43,668 nt of DNA, taken from NCBI GenBank assembly GCA_020062205.1, contig JAGUWT010000284.1:1-43668 (forward strand), read 5' to 3'. A program made the position numbers and the translations under genes. The notes under the pieces are model-generated. The model was not told where the DNA came from and did not search any database. It saw nothing but the letters and a program-made list of their open reading frames with translations. Below, in pieces: positions 1 to 7,388 of the stretch (its first letter is position 1; each line of letters starts with the position of its first letter). This DNA is from Thermodesulfovibrionales bacterium. GTDB lineage: Bacteria > Nitrospirota > Thermodesulfovibrionia > Thermodesulfovibrionales > SM23-35.

Positions 1-1
1 G

Positions 2-766
2 GCTGAAGTGAGGTGGTACAGGGAATTCGGTGATGTGCGAACAGGGAAGGACATCCCGGCAGAAATTCAGCGCCTGCATATAAAAAGGTCCATAGAAGGT
101 ATCCGCTCCCAATTTAATGTAATACCCTTAGCGCTTCGGCCGGGTGGGGCTGGTATTTCTATCGCTCCAGAGAATAATACATCCATGCTGGCAGCCCTGG
201 AAGGTTTCGGCTGGTGTGGAGGTGGGAAAGGTGGATATTGCGGAAAAGACTTAGTAGTTGAAAACATGATGGGGATGATGGGATCAAAAAACTCTCCCAG
301 GAATGGTTCAGATGATGCTCCCCGCCTGATAAATGCTCCCCCCGATGGTCACGACCGCGAAGTATCCCTTTATGAAAAAGGTTTTGTTTGGGGGTTGGAG
401 AAACTTAAAGATTTTAAGTTTATGGGTCTTAACGAGTATATTGGATATATGCATGCGAAGATAAATGTTTCCTGTGGTTCTGAATTCAGAATAGATTTTG
501 ACTATGACAGTCATTATTGCCAATATTTTAAAGACAATAGTTCCACATGGATATTTCATTTGTCAGACAGGTTGAGAGATAAATTGGGTTCAATTGATAA
601 TTTGCACATTATAGTCAACGGTGAGGAAATTCTTAGACAGTTACATCTTGATTTTAAGGCCGACAAAATCCCCCTTTGTAAAAAATGTGTTAACCCCTAT
701 TACAGGGCCACGTTACAGTTGGAGTTTCCTGAGTTTTTTTTGTTAGGAAATCATCCAACCAATTGA
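2..766 (+). CDS. C-terminal part of an uncharacterised protein (5'-truncated)
   Basis: The reading frame is open to the left edge of the window, so the GTG at 8 is probably internal and the gene starts outside. About 250 residues are visible. The first 60 contain an 'NVIPLALRPGG' stretch followed by a Gly/Cys-rich segment (FGWCGGGKGGYCGKD). Further on come 'APPDGHDRE' and 'GLNEYIGYMHA'. The last third is predicted beta-rich and reads like an accessory sandwich domain. No signal peptide or membrane segment is visible in this part. The RPGG segment and the His/Asp-rich PPDGHD stretch faintly recall polysaccharide-deacetylase-like proteins of glycan loci, but this is a weak resemblance and I do not assign a function. 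A pyruvyl transferase gene follows after 95 bp containing a short repeat array. Confidence 0.6.
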   Translation, partial: AEVRWYREFGDVRTGKDIPAEIQRLHIKRSIEGIRSQFNVIPLALRPGGAGISIAPENNTSMLAALEGFGWCGGGKGGYCGKDLVVENMMGMMGSKNSPRNGSDDAPRLINAPPDGHDREVSLYEKGFVWGLEKLKDFKFMGLNEYIGYMHAKINVSCGSEFRIDFDYDSHYCQYFKDNSSTWIFHLSDRLRDKLGSIDNLHIIVNGEEILRQLHLDFKADKIPLCKKCVNPYYRATLQLEFPEFFLLGNHPTN

Positions 767-810
767 AATTGGGTCATCAAAATCCCTGAGGTAATTTTAG
801 TTTTAATTAA

Positions 811-858
811 CTTTTCATTTTTGCAATCAGCTTTTCACTTTTTACCTTTTACTTTTCA
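811..858 (+). repeat. 7-bp tandem array (CTTTTCA family), solo
   Basis: Four consecutive 7-bp units occupy 831-858 (CTTTTCA, CTTTTTA, CCTTTTA, CTTTTCA), with an isolated CTTTTCA at 811-817. The array ends three bases before the ATG of the next gene and takes the place of any Shine-Dalgarno sequence. No inverted partner array is visible nearby; only a lone reverse-complement unit (TGAAAAG) occurs near 2384. Confidence 0.6.
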
Positions 859-861
859 CTA

Positions 862-2112
862 ATGAATATATTGATTACAGGACACGATTCTTTCCGCAAT
901 AAAGGCTGTCAGGCTCTTATTTTTACAACCACGGAAATCATGAAGCAGGCATTTCCTGATGCTAATTTCACAGTCTTTTCGTGGGAACCCGAATTTGATC
1001 AGGCAAACTACGATAATCCTTCCATTGAATGTAAATTCATACAGCACAGGTTTCAGACAAATGATTTTTCTTTACGAAATAAGATATGGCTGACAATTAA
1101 TAAGTATGGAATAAAAACTGACAGAATCCTGTGGGTTAAGCCCTCTTTTTACAATGCAATAAAATCCTGCGATCTGATGGTAGTTAGCGGGGGAGATATA
1201 CTTGCAGACTACGGGGAGACTTCTGTGAAACATTGCTTTTTCCCAATTGCTATTGCTAAGGCATTGAAGAAGCCTGTGTTTGTATTTGCCCAATCCATAT
1301 CACCATATAAAAGTGATGAACTCCTGAATTTTGCACGACACTACCTCAACAAAGTCGATTTAATAACAGTTCGAGAAGGCATCTCTTATGAGTATCTAAA
1401 AAATATAAAAATTAAGACACCATCTTATCTTACCGCAGATCCCGCCTTTTTATTACAGCCATCTTCTGAAGAGAGACTGAAAAATATATTAAATAAGGAA
1501 GGTATATCTATGGATTCATCTCTCACAGTCGGGATCTCTGTCAGCGAGACGTTAACAAAATGGGGTGGCTCCAATCAGGAGAATTTTCTGAAAACTATGG
1601 CGGCTGTGTGCGACTCCATTATAAGGCAATACAGAGCAAGATTGATATTTGTTCCCCACGTTATGTACCCTGATGATCCCTCCAATGATGATCGCGTTGT
1701 AAGCGAAAAGGTCCGGAATATAATGAAAGAAAAGGGGTCAGTATACCTGTTGAGAGGCGATTATTCCTGCCGTGACTTAAAATCAGTTATTGGAAAATGT
1801 GACGTCTTAATAGGCGCAAGAACACATGCAACCATAGCATCCGCCTCACAGCATATTCCTACACTTGCACTCGCTTATAGTACTAAGGCATTTGGGATTA
1901 TGGAAGATGTCCTGGATAGAGAAAAGTGTACCTGTGATATAAGTAAAGTAACATTAGATGAACTCCTGGGTAAGACAGTCTATCTTATAGAAAATAGAGA
2001 GCAGATCAGAGAATCTGCTTCCAGCAGGCTAAGAATAATCACAGAACGTGCTTATATGAATGGAAGTTTGGCTCAAGAAGTTTTCGGGGGTACCCTTACT
2101 TCTAAGCGATAA
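862..2112 (+). CDS. polysaccharide pyruvyl transferase family protein
   Basis: A 416-residue protein of the polysaccharide pyruvyl transferase family (CsaB/WcaK type). These enzymes transfer pyruvate from phosphoenolpyruvate to sugars of surface glycans as ketals, in the cytoplasm. Visible family features are the N-terminal 'TGHDSFRNKGCQAL' nucleotide-binding-like start, the central 'VVSGGDILADYG' loop (about residues 112-123), 'VFAQSI', the 'ITVREGISYEYL' strand, 'TADPAFLL', and the C-terminal 'IGARTHATIASASQHIPTLALAYSTKAFG' region, which is the family's substrate/PEP-site signature (R-x-H). Length is normal. ATG at 862 is chosen because the conserved N terminus begins immediately after it. 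No ribosome binding site is visible because a 7-bp repeat array abuts the start. It is the first complete gene of the glycan cluster. Confidence 0.88.
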   Translation: MNILITGHDSFRNKGCQALIFTTTEIMKQAFPDANFTVFSWEPEFDQANYDNPSIECKFIQHRFQTNDFSLRNKIWLTINKYGIKTDRILWVKPSFYNAIKSCDLMVVSGGDILADYGETSVKHCFFPIAIAKALKKPVFVFAQSISPYKSDELLNFARHYLNKVDLITVREGISYEYLKNIKIKTPSYLTADPAFLLQPSSEERLKNILNKEGISMDSSLTVGISVSETLTKWGGSNQENFLKTMAAVCDSIIRQYRARLIFVPHVMYPDDPSNDDRVVSEKVRNIMKEKGSVYLLRGDYSCRDLKSVIGKCDVLIGARTHATIASASQHIPTLALAYSTKAFGIMEDVLDREKCTCDISKVTLDELLGKTVYLIENREQIRESASSRLRIITERAYMNGSLAQEVFGGTLTSKR

Positions 2113-2114
2113 AG

Positions 2115-2139
2115 CAAGGCTAAAGCCTTGCCCTACAAA
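2115..2139. repeat. small palindromic repeat
   Basis: The palindrome GCAAGGCTAAAGCCTTGC directly follows the pyruvyl transferase stop codon and is followed by CCTACA. It has a 7-bp stem with a short loop and resembles dispersed REP-like palindromes. It has no T-run, so I do not call it a terminator. Confidence 0.45.
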
Positions 2140-2149
2140 AATTTATTAT

Positions 2150-2346
2150 ACCCAAGTTGAGCGATTTTTTACTGAAGACCTTATTTACCATAGCATTTTG
2201 AGAAAATGTAATCACCTAACAAGTGTCATTCCCGCTTGCCCCGTTAGAAACGAGCTTTCTAACGGGGCTTGTCGGGAATCCTTCTTAAAACAAGGAAAGA
2301 TTCCGAACAAGTCGGAATGACAAAAAAAGAATCGCTCAATTTAGGT
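2150..2346. mobile_element. MITE-like element with terminal inverted repeats
   Basis: About 197 bp bounded by imperfect inverted repeats of roughly 22 bp: the left end reads ACCCAAGTTGAGCGATT and the right end, reverse-complemented, reads ACCTAAATTGAGCGATT; both continue into a T-run. Nested inside (2224-2322) is a second inverted pair, TGTCATTCC/GGAATGACA. That inner part contains a hairpin at 2238-2268 with a perfect 13-bp stem (GCCCCGTTAGAAA) and 5-nt loop. No transposase is encoded. The inner part shares GCTTGTCGGGAATC with the element at about 14127-14213. An 86-residue frame across it is not a gene. Confidence 0.65.
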
Positions 2347-2400
2347 TATAACTATACATGAACCTTTGGCTCACAATAGAGAATGAAAAGTGTCCTCCCT

Positions 2401-2430
2401 GTCACCCTGAACTTGTTTCAGGGTCTCATT
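2401..2430. repeat. short palindromic repeat (CCCTGAA-loop-TTCAGGG)
   Basis: GTCACCCTGAACTTG followed by TTTCAGGGTCTCATT contains a perfect 7-bp stem with a 5-nt loop at 2405-2423. I recognise it as a dispersed intergenic repeat type of environmental bacteria. It lies in the 364-bp gap between the pyruvyl transferase and the first epimerase gene, which otherwise holds only the MITE-like element. Confidence 0.45.
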
Positions 2431-2476
2431 AGAGGTATTTTAGATGAAACTTTAAGATAAATTTAGGAGGGAAGGT

Positions 2477-3601
2477 ATGAGTAATTTAATAGAGTCAACA
2501 GAAGATATAAAGAGGTTCTATAAAGACAAGAGATGTCTGGTAACGGGTGGCTTTGGATTTGTCGGCAGCCACGTTGTTGAATCTCTTGTGAAAGCCGGTG
2601 CAGAAGTTCATGTCCTCGATATTGATACGGATGAGAATCGGGATTCATTAATTAACCTCTGCGGCTTAAGAGATAAGGTTCATATTATTACTGCTGACAT
2701 TACCGATAAAATTGCTATGGAAGAGATCATTCGACAGATTAAATGCGATATCATTTTCCATTTTGCTGCAGCAGCAACAGTCGTAGAAAAGGCAATGGAT
2801 CTGCCTTACTTAACTGTTTTGGCGAATACGATGGGACTTGTCAATATCTTAGAGGCAGTCAGGAAAATGAATAATTCAATCTATTCTGTTCTCTTCTCAT
2901 CTACTGACAAGGTATATGGAGAAGCATCGGAACTTCCCTATAAAGAGAATGCAACCCCTCTCAAGGCTGTAGGACTGTACGATTCAGCAAAAATGGCAGC
3001 AGATGTTCTTGCAAAATCATACGCTGAGGTTTTTAAAGTTAATGTTGTCATTGTAAGACTCTGTAATCTCTATGGTCCCTATGACTTCAATATTGACTAC
3101 AGGCTCATACCAAAGTCAATGAAGCACATTTATGGAGAGGGGAGGGCACCAGAACTCTATTTTCATTCTCTGGATCATTTCAGAGATTACTTATATATTG
3201 ACGATGCTGTCAGGGCCATGCTGCTCCTCGCTAAGGAAAAAAAATGTTTTGGAGAGATTTATAATATGCCCGGATGTAAGTATGCTTCAACTCCTGGCAT
3301 CCTGAAAGAAATAATAAATAGGGTAGCAGAGGTGGAAAGGAAACTTAATGGAGAAATCGGGGATCAGATAACGGCCAGAGGGATAAGGATAAAAATGGGC
3401 GACCCCCAACATATTGTCATTGAGAAACAGCATTTATGTGGTGAAAAGATAAAAGATTCTGTTGGCTTTGTTCCTGAGATCAGTTTTGAGGATGGCTTGG
3501 AAAGAACGATATTGTTTTATAGGGAATATTTTCAAAATCAAAAGAAGAGTATAGTAGTCAGTATACAGGAGACAGAAGGCAGAATGCAGGAGGCGGTATA
3601 A
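2477..3601 (+). CDS. NAD-dependent sugar-nucleotide epimerase/dehydratase (extended SDR)
   Basis: A 374-residue extended short-chain dehydrogenase acting on a nucleotide-activated sugar. The Rossmann motif GGFGFVG lies near residues 24-30, followed by the acidic end of beta2 ('VLDID'), consistent with NAD. The catalytic Thr is in 'SSTDKVYGE' and the Tyr-Lys pair in 'YDSAK'. 'RLCNLYGPYDFN' and 'HFRDYLYIDDAV' are typical of the CDP-glucose/GDP-mannose 4,6-dehydratase branch; exact substrate unknown. A strong Shine-Dalgarno (GGAGGGAAGGT) precedes the ATG. The last 17 or so codons, encoding roughly VVSIQETEGRMQEAV, are made of a 7-bp repeat array. The original C terminus may therefore have been replaced when the downstream four-helix-bundle cassette arrived. 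A second epimerase follows that cassette. Confidence 0.88.
   Translation: MSNLIESTEDIKRFYKDKRCLVTGGFGFVGSHVVESLVKAGAEVHVLDIDTDENRDSLINLCGLRDKVHIITADITDKIAMEEIIRQIKCDIIFHFAAAATVVEKAMDLPYLTVLANTMGLVNILEAVRKMNNSIYSVLFSSTDKVYGEASELPYKENATPLKAVGLYDSAKMAADVLAKSYAEVFKVNVVIVRLCNLYGPYDFNIDYRLIPKSMKHIYGEGRAPELYFHSLDHFRDYLYIDDAVRAMLLLAKEKKCFGEIYNMPGCKYASTPGILKEIINRVAEVERKLNGEIGDQITARGIRIKMGDPQHIVIEKQHLCGEKIKDSVGFVPEISFEDGLERTILFYREYFQNQKKSIVVSIQETEGRMQEAV
3551..3599 (+). repeat. left 7-bp tandem array of four-helix-bundle cassette 1
   Basis: Seven 7-bp units run head to tail: ATAGTAG, TCAGTAT, ACAGGAG, ACAGAAG, GCAGAAT, GCAGGAG, GCGGTAT. The array forms the last codons of the epimerase gene and supplies a consensus AGGAGG (3588-3593) eight bases before the ATG of the next gene. 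Its reverse complement matches the array at 3964-3998: over 21 bases (ATTCTG.CTTCTGTCTCCT plus two) 18 are identical. Confidence 0.8.
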
Positions 3602-3961
3602 ATGAAGGCTAAGGTTTTTGAAGATCTTGGTGTTTGGCAGAAAAGCCACCGGTTTGTCCTTGACGTGTACAGGTTGACCCAGTCCTTCCCGAATTACGAA
3701 CGTTTCGGTTTAGTTTCTCAAATAAGACGTTCGGCTGTCTCCGTCCCAGCAAATATTGCCGAAGGCTTTAAGAAAAGAGGATTACCTGATAAGCTGCGGT
3801 ATTTCAATATATCACAAGGTTCATTGGAAGAAACGCGCTATTATCTGATCCTGGCTAACGATCTTGGATATGCTGACACAAAAAACCTAAAAGAGAATCT
3901 CGACGAAATTAGCCGCATGATAGACGGATACATGCAATCCATAAAGAATAGGCAAACGTAA
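3602..3961 (+). CDS. four-helix-bundle protein, S23/23S-rRNA-intervening-sequence family (cassette 1)
   Basis: A 119-residue protein of the four-helix-bundle/S23 family (TIGR02436-like), first known as the ORF inside 23S rRNA intervening sequences and structurally related to the Avd protein of diversity-generating retroelements. Visible signatures are 'FEDLGVWQKSH' at the N terminus, 'SQIRRSAVSVPANIAEGFKK' in the middle (residues about 39-58) and 'SQGSLEETRYYLILANDLGY'. The protein is all-helical and basic and probably binds nucleic acid; its function outside rRNA is unknown. No rRNA is present here. The gene starts one base after the epimerase stop, uses an SD supplied by the left repeat array, and is bracketed by inverted 7-bp arrays. 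It interrupts a pair of epimerase genes, so it looks inserted rather than part of the sugar pathway. Confidence 0.9.
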   Translation: MKAKVFEDLGVWQKSHRFVLDVYRLTQSFPNYERFGLVSQIRRSAVSVPANIAEGFKKRGLPDKLRYFNISQGSLEETRYYLILANDLGYADTKNLKENLDEISRMIDGYMQSIKNRQT

Positions 3962-3963
3962 AT

Positions 3964-3998
3964 CTCCTGTCTTCTGTATTCTGTCTTCTGTCTCCTAA
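3964..3998 (+). repeat. right 7-bp tandem array of four-helix-bundle cassette 1
   Basis: Five 7-bp units without gaps: CTCCTGT, CTTCTGT, ATTCTGT, CTTCTGT, CTCCTAA. They begin two bases after the stop codon of the four-helix-bundle gene and are the reverse complement of the left array, so the transcript could fold into a long stem with the gene in the loop. Confidence 0.8.
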
Positions 3999-4016
3999 CC
4001 AAAAACGGAGGATAAT

Positions 4017-5012
4017 ATGCAAAACAACAATTCTTATTGGCACAAAAGACCCTGCCTGGTTACCGGCGGAGCAGGTTTTGGCGGGGCACACTTATGCGCT
4101 GAATTGTTATCAAGAGGCGCTAAGGTCTATGTCTACGACCGACATCTCCCTAAAGATTCCTACCTGGTGTTTGCAGGACTGGTTGACAGGGTAAATTTTA
4201 TACAGGGTGACATAAGGGATTTGGAATATTTGAAAATGATTAACACCCGATTTGAAATCACAAACATCTTCCATCTTGCTGCCCAGGCCATTAAGCCTCA
4301 GAGTAATCTAATCCCTTATGAAACCTTTGTAGTAAATGCTCAGGGAACCTATAATGTTCTGGAGACGGTTCGTACGGCAAAACAAAGCCCTCATCTCGTC
4401 TTTGCTTCGACAGGGGGCTATTACGGAACTTTTTTCTCAGAGGACTTGATTAATGAGGATTCCCCGCCTCTGGTGGGCGACAACGTTTACTCTGCCTCCA
4501 AAGTGGCTGGGGATATAGCTGTAAGATATTATGCCAATATCTTCGGAATAAAGGCTGCTACATGCCGGTTCATGCAGACCTACGGTCCTGGAGATACAAA
4601 TTTCAGTCGTATTATTCCCATAACCATTAAGTACCTTATGAATGGTCAGCATCCCAAACTAACCCGTTGTGATGGTACCCCTCAATGGGATTTCCTGCAT
4701 GTCAGGGATATGGCCAGAGCTTACACAGCCGTCGCCGAGAATCTGGACAAGAAAGAGGTTTCCGGACAGGCCTTTAATTTCGGCGGCGGGAACCCCATAT
4801 CAGTAAAGGAACTAGTTATGTTGATCAGCAAAGTCTTTACCGGTAAGGAAATTGAGCCAATCATACTTATACCACCTTCCGGTATTCTGCAAAAAACTTG
4901 TTTGGACATCTCAAAAGCAAAATCCTTACTGGGATGGAAACCCGGGATCAGCCTTGAAGATGGTCTTAAGGAGACTATTTCCTGGTATAGAGAAATCTGG
5001 GATCAACTATAA
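4017..5012 (+). CDS. NAD-dependent epimerase/dehydratase, GDP-mannose 4,6-dehydratase-like
   Basis: A 331-residue extended SDR for a nucleotide sugar. It has the Rossmann motif GGAGFGG (residues about 18-24), 'HLAAQA', the Ser/Thr site in 'FASTGGYYG', the catalytic pair in 'YSASK', 'RFMQTYGPGDTNFSRIIP' and 'WDFLHVRDMARAY', the last typical of UDP/GDP/CDP-hexose dehydratases and epimerases. The exact substrate cannot be read from sequence. In the 'FASS..VYG' position it reads FASTGGYYG, an uncommon variant. GGAG sits about 7 bases before the ATG. With the epimerase at 2477 it probably makes one unusual sugar in two steps; the four-helix-bundle cassette separates the two. Confidence 0.88.
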   Translation: MQNNNSYWHKRPCLVTGGAGFGGAHLCAELLSRGAKVYVYDRHLPKDSYLVFAGLVDRVNFIQGDIRDLEYLKMINTRFEITNIFHLAAQAIKPQSNLIPYETFVVNAQGTYNVLETVRTAKQSPHLVFASTGGYYGTFFSEDLINEDSPPLVGDNVYSASKVAGDIAVRYYANIFGIKAATCRFMQTYGPGDTNFSRIIPITIKYLMNGQHPKLTRCDGTPQWDFLHVRDMARAYTAVAENLDKKEVSGQAFNFGGGNPISVKELVMLISKVFTGKEIEPIILIPPSGILQKTCLDISKAKSLLGWKPGISLEDGLKETISWYREIWDQL

Positions 5013-5041
5013 GAGGACGACAATTTTCTTTATAACTATTC

Positions 5042-5219
5042 AGCCACGAATTGACACAAATGGACACGAATAAAGACAAAATCCTATATCAAGATTTATC
5101 ATATAAAATTATCTATAGGAAAAACTTTGCGTTTCTTTGCGCTCTTTGCGGTGAACTATTAGCTTCATTAGAATTGATTCCGCCTTATTTGTGTAAATTC
5201 GTGGCCATTCGTGGCTAAC
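5042..5219. repeat. inverted pair of 10-bp arrays (CACGAAT family) with no gene between
   Basis: The left array (5042-5077) has units CACGAATTGA, CACAAATGGA, CACGAATAAA. The right array (5185-5219) is its inverted counterpart: TAAATTCGTG, GCCATTCGTG and flanks. The reverse complement of the right end starts AGCCACGAATGGCCACGAAT, against AGCCACGAATTGACACAAAT on the left. The 107 bp between hold no ORF but do hold another array of the CTTTGCG family. The layout is the same as the two four-helix-bundle cassettes without the gene. Confidence 0.75.
5125..5156 (+). repeat. 9-10-bp array (CTTTGCG family), copy 1
   Basis: Three CTTTGCG cores at 5125, 5135 and 5144 are followed by GTGAAC. The array is nested inside the inverted CACGAAT pair. 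A shorter copy in the same orientation ends the next gene at 6213-6234. Confidence 0.6.
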
Positions 5220-5245
5220 TCCATAGGTTTGAGGAAATATGAAAT

Positions 5246-6232
5246 ATGTATCAGCTGAAAGATAAGGTTTGGTTGTCGGCCAACAGGATTTTCGCTGCTA
5301 TAGAAGCAAAGAAAAATATTTCAGATCGGTCCAGGGAAAAAGCGATTTCCTGGTTTCGCAGTGTGGTTATATCGGGTGCAGGTTTCCCGGTTAGTACGGG
5401 CCAAAATATATCATACCCGGAAGTTACCGGGTATATTATTCCAACTCTTTATGAGGTCGGGGAAAAAGATTTTGCAAGGGATTTGGCCCTATGGCTGATT
5501 TCTGTGCAACACCCTGACGGCGCCTTTTGCGCGCCAGACGGGATGCCCTACACTTTTGATACTGGTCAGGTTTTACGCGGCCTGTTGACGGTACTGGATG
5601 ACATGCCTCAAGCGAAAGAGTCTACTATAAAGGCCTGTGACTGGATTCTTACTCAGATTCAATCTGACGGAAGAATTACCACTCCATCGACTGATATGTG
5701 GCGCCTGCCTGAAGATAAGATGGTCAACGACAATATTCACCTGTATGTTTTGCCACCCCTCATGGAAGCGGGCAGGAGACTTGGGAAGTCCGAATATGTA
5801 GATGCTTCCCGTCATGCATTAACGTATTACAAGCAACGTCCTGATTTGATATCGTTCACGACACTATCCCATTTCTATGGATATGTTATGGAAGCGCTCT
5901 TTGATTTGGGAGAAACGGATCTGGCGAAACAAGGCATGAAAGAAGTAGCCGCATTGCAGAAATTCAATGGAAGCATACCTGCATATCCAGGCGTAGATTG
6001 GGTATGCACTCCCGGCGTCGCCCAACTGGCCATTGTATGGTACAAGCTGGGGATGAGCGACCGGGGGGATGCTGCTTTAAGATATCTGAAAGGAATCCAG
6101 AATGACAGTGGTGGTTTCTTTGGGAGTTATGGCAAAGGAGCCAACTATTTCCCTCGTGAAGAGCTTCCCTGGGCAGCAAAGTATTTCTTAGACGCCTGTC
6201 ATTGGTCTCAAACCTCTGCGCCTTTGCGGTGA
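5246..6232 (+). CDS. alpha/alpha-toroid (prenyltransferase/squalene-cyclase-like) protein of glycan clusters
   Basis: A 328-residue predicted soluble all-helical protein with repeated helical pairs carrying 'QxxDGAF', 'QSDGRI', 'LQKFNGSIPAYPG' and 'IQNDSGGFFGSYG' turns. These look like the QW-type repeats of the alpha/alpha-toroid fold (terpenoid cyclase, prenyltransferase and six-hairpin glycosidase-like proteins). I see no DxDD or complete catalytic set, so the reaction is unknown; carbohydrate or polyprenyl binding is a guess. ATG at 5246 is used because the earlier ATG at 5239, nearer the GAGG site, opens only an eight-codon frame. The C terminus (QTSAPLR) is encoded by a CTTTGCG-family repeat whose GCGGTGAAC provides the TGA stop, so the native end may be lost. 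Confidence 0.65.
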   Translation: MYQLKDKVWLSANRIFAAIEAKKNISDRSREKAISWFRSVVISGAGFPVSTGQNISYPEVTGYIIPTLYEVGEKDFARDLALWLISVQHPDGAFCAPDGMPYTFDTGQVLRGLLTVLDDMPQAKESTIKACDWILTQIQSDGRITTPSTDMWRLPEDKMVNDNIHLYVLPPLMEAGRRLGKSEYVDASRHALTYYKQRPDLISFTTLSHFYGYVMEALFDLGETDLAKQGMKEVAALQKFNGSIPAYPGVDWVCTPGVAQLAIVWYKLGMSDRGDAALRYLKGIQNDSGGFFGSYGKGANYFPREELPWAAKYFLDACHWSQTSAPLR

Positions 6233-6234
6233 AC
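6213..6234 (+). repeat. CTTTGCG-family array, copy 2
   Basis: CCTCTGCGCCTTTGCGGTGAAC ends the alpha-toroid gene and matches the end of the array at 5125-5156 in the same orientation (CTTTGCGGTGAAC identical). The gene is therefore bracketed by direct copies of this family. Confidence 0.6.
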
Positions 6235-6251
6235 AGTTACGAGACTTCAAT

Positions 6252-7388
6252 ATGCGGATATCTATTTTCACATCTGATATTGATAAAACGGCATCGGAGG
6301 GGGTAACTGTATTAGATGGTGTAAATTCATCCAGCCATGCGCTTACCAATGATAGTCTTTATGTCACAGGCTATGGATGGCCAACTTTGAAATTAGACTC
6401 CAGGAGAGTCTATCCTCTTGAGCGCCGCCATAAATTGAGAACAAAGTTTTTTTGCAACCTCCTCAGCGCAATAGATAATAACAAGCGTATTCCTGCTTCG
6501 TTAGCACTCATTGCGGTTTATTTCATACAAAGAGAGATATTCGATACTTTGTTATCTTTTGTCCCTGATGCGTTGATCCTTTCCGGCCTACGTTGGAACA
6601 AGGAATTTAGATTTTTTATTAAAAGAAAAATGCCGGATCTTCCTTGCTATTGCAAGCATGATCGTATCGAATTACCGCCTGAAGGGCATTGGAAAAAATA
6701 TGACCCATCGGTGAAAGTCAGCATCGTTCTTCCAACATATAACGGAGCCAAGTATATCCGAAAATCAATCAATAGCTGCCTGGAACAAACCCATAGTAAT
6801 TTGGAATTAATTATAGTGGACGATTTTTCAACCGATGAAACACCTCAAATTATTAACTCCTATTCAGATAAACGGATAAAATACATTAGGCATCCCACAA
6901 ATCTCAAGCTCCCCCGAGCCTTGAATACAGGCTTTAAGCACGCTACGGGTGAGTATCTAACCTGGACATCAGATGATAATTTTTATGATGTAAATGCCAT
7001 AGAAACAATGCTCAAATTTCTATTAACATATCCGCAAATAGACTATGTGTATACGGATGAATACCATATTGATGAAAATGACAATATAAATAAATACTTT
7101 GCCGTAGGACCGGTTGAAAGTTTGCAATTAGACAACTTGATCGGGGGATGTTTTCTGTATCACAGAAGGGTCTACGAGGAGATAGGAGAATATGACCCGG
7201 ATACTTATCTGGCCGAAGATTATGACTATTGGATTCGCATATCCAAACGGTTTCGTATGCAAAGATTGCGCATACCTCTTTACTATTACCGCCTTCACAA
7301 AGACTCGCTTACCGTAAAATATGGGAAATACGGGACGAAGCTTGCCGGAGAAGTTGGGGATATTGTCAAAAAGAGGCATAAGAAATGA
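6252..7388 (+). CDS. glycosyltransferase family 2 with N-terminal extension
   Basis: A 378-residue protein. The GT2 (GT-A fold) domain begins near residue 155 with 'VSIVLPTYNGAKYIRKSI', followed by 'LIIVDDFSTDET', the DxD-like 'WTSDDNF' and the acceptor-base 'AEDYDYWIRI'. It transfers a sugar from a nucleotide sugar during glycan assembly at the inner face of the membrane. The first 150 residues are not typical of the family. Their start ('MRISIFTSDID') and the 'PDALILSGLRW' piece may be a remnant of another enzyme, so this could be a fusion. The ATG of the next gene overlaps its stop (ATGA), indicating translational coupling. Confidence 0.82.
   Translation: MRISIFTSDIDKTASEGVTVLDGVNSSSHALTNDSLYVTGYGWPTLKLDSRRVYPLERRHKLRTKFFCNLLSAIDNNKRIPASLALIAVYFIQREIFDTLLSFVPDALILSGLRWNKEFRFFIKRKMPDLPCYCKHDRIELPPEGHWKKYDPSVKVSIVLPTYNGAKYIRKSINSCLEQTHSNLELIIVDDFSTDETPQIINSYSDKRIKYIRHPTNLKLPRALNTGFKHATGEYLTWTSDDNFYDVNAIETMLKFLLTYPQIDYVYTDEYHIDENDNINKYFAVGPVESLQLDNLIGGCFLYHRRVYEEIGEYDPDTYLAEDYDYWIRISKRFRMQRLRIPLYYYRLHKDSLTVKYGKYGTKLAGEVGDIVKKRHKK

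Noticed and set aside
2238..2268. Rho-independent terminator (13-bp stem)
   Set aside because: The stem is not followed by a T-run and is part of a repeat element found elsewhere.
2060..2320. 86-codon frame downstream of the pyruvyl transferase
   Set aside because: It overlaps that gene and then runs through palindromic repeats; composition is that of the MITE-like element.
3602..3961. Diversity-generating retroelement (Avd-like protein)
   Set aside because: No reverse transcriptase, template repeat or variable repeat is visible; the protein belongs to the broader S23/four-helix-bundle family.
3551..3998. 23S rRNA intervening sequence
   Set aside because: No rRNA sequence flanks either four-helix-bundle gene; both lie between glycan genes.
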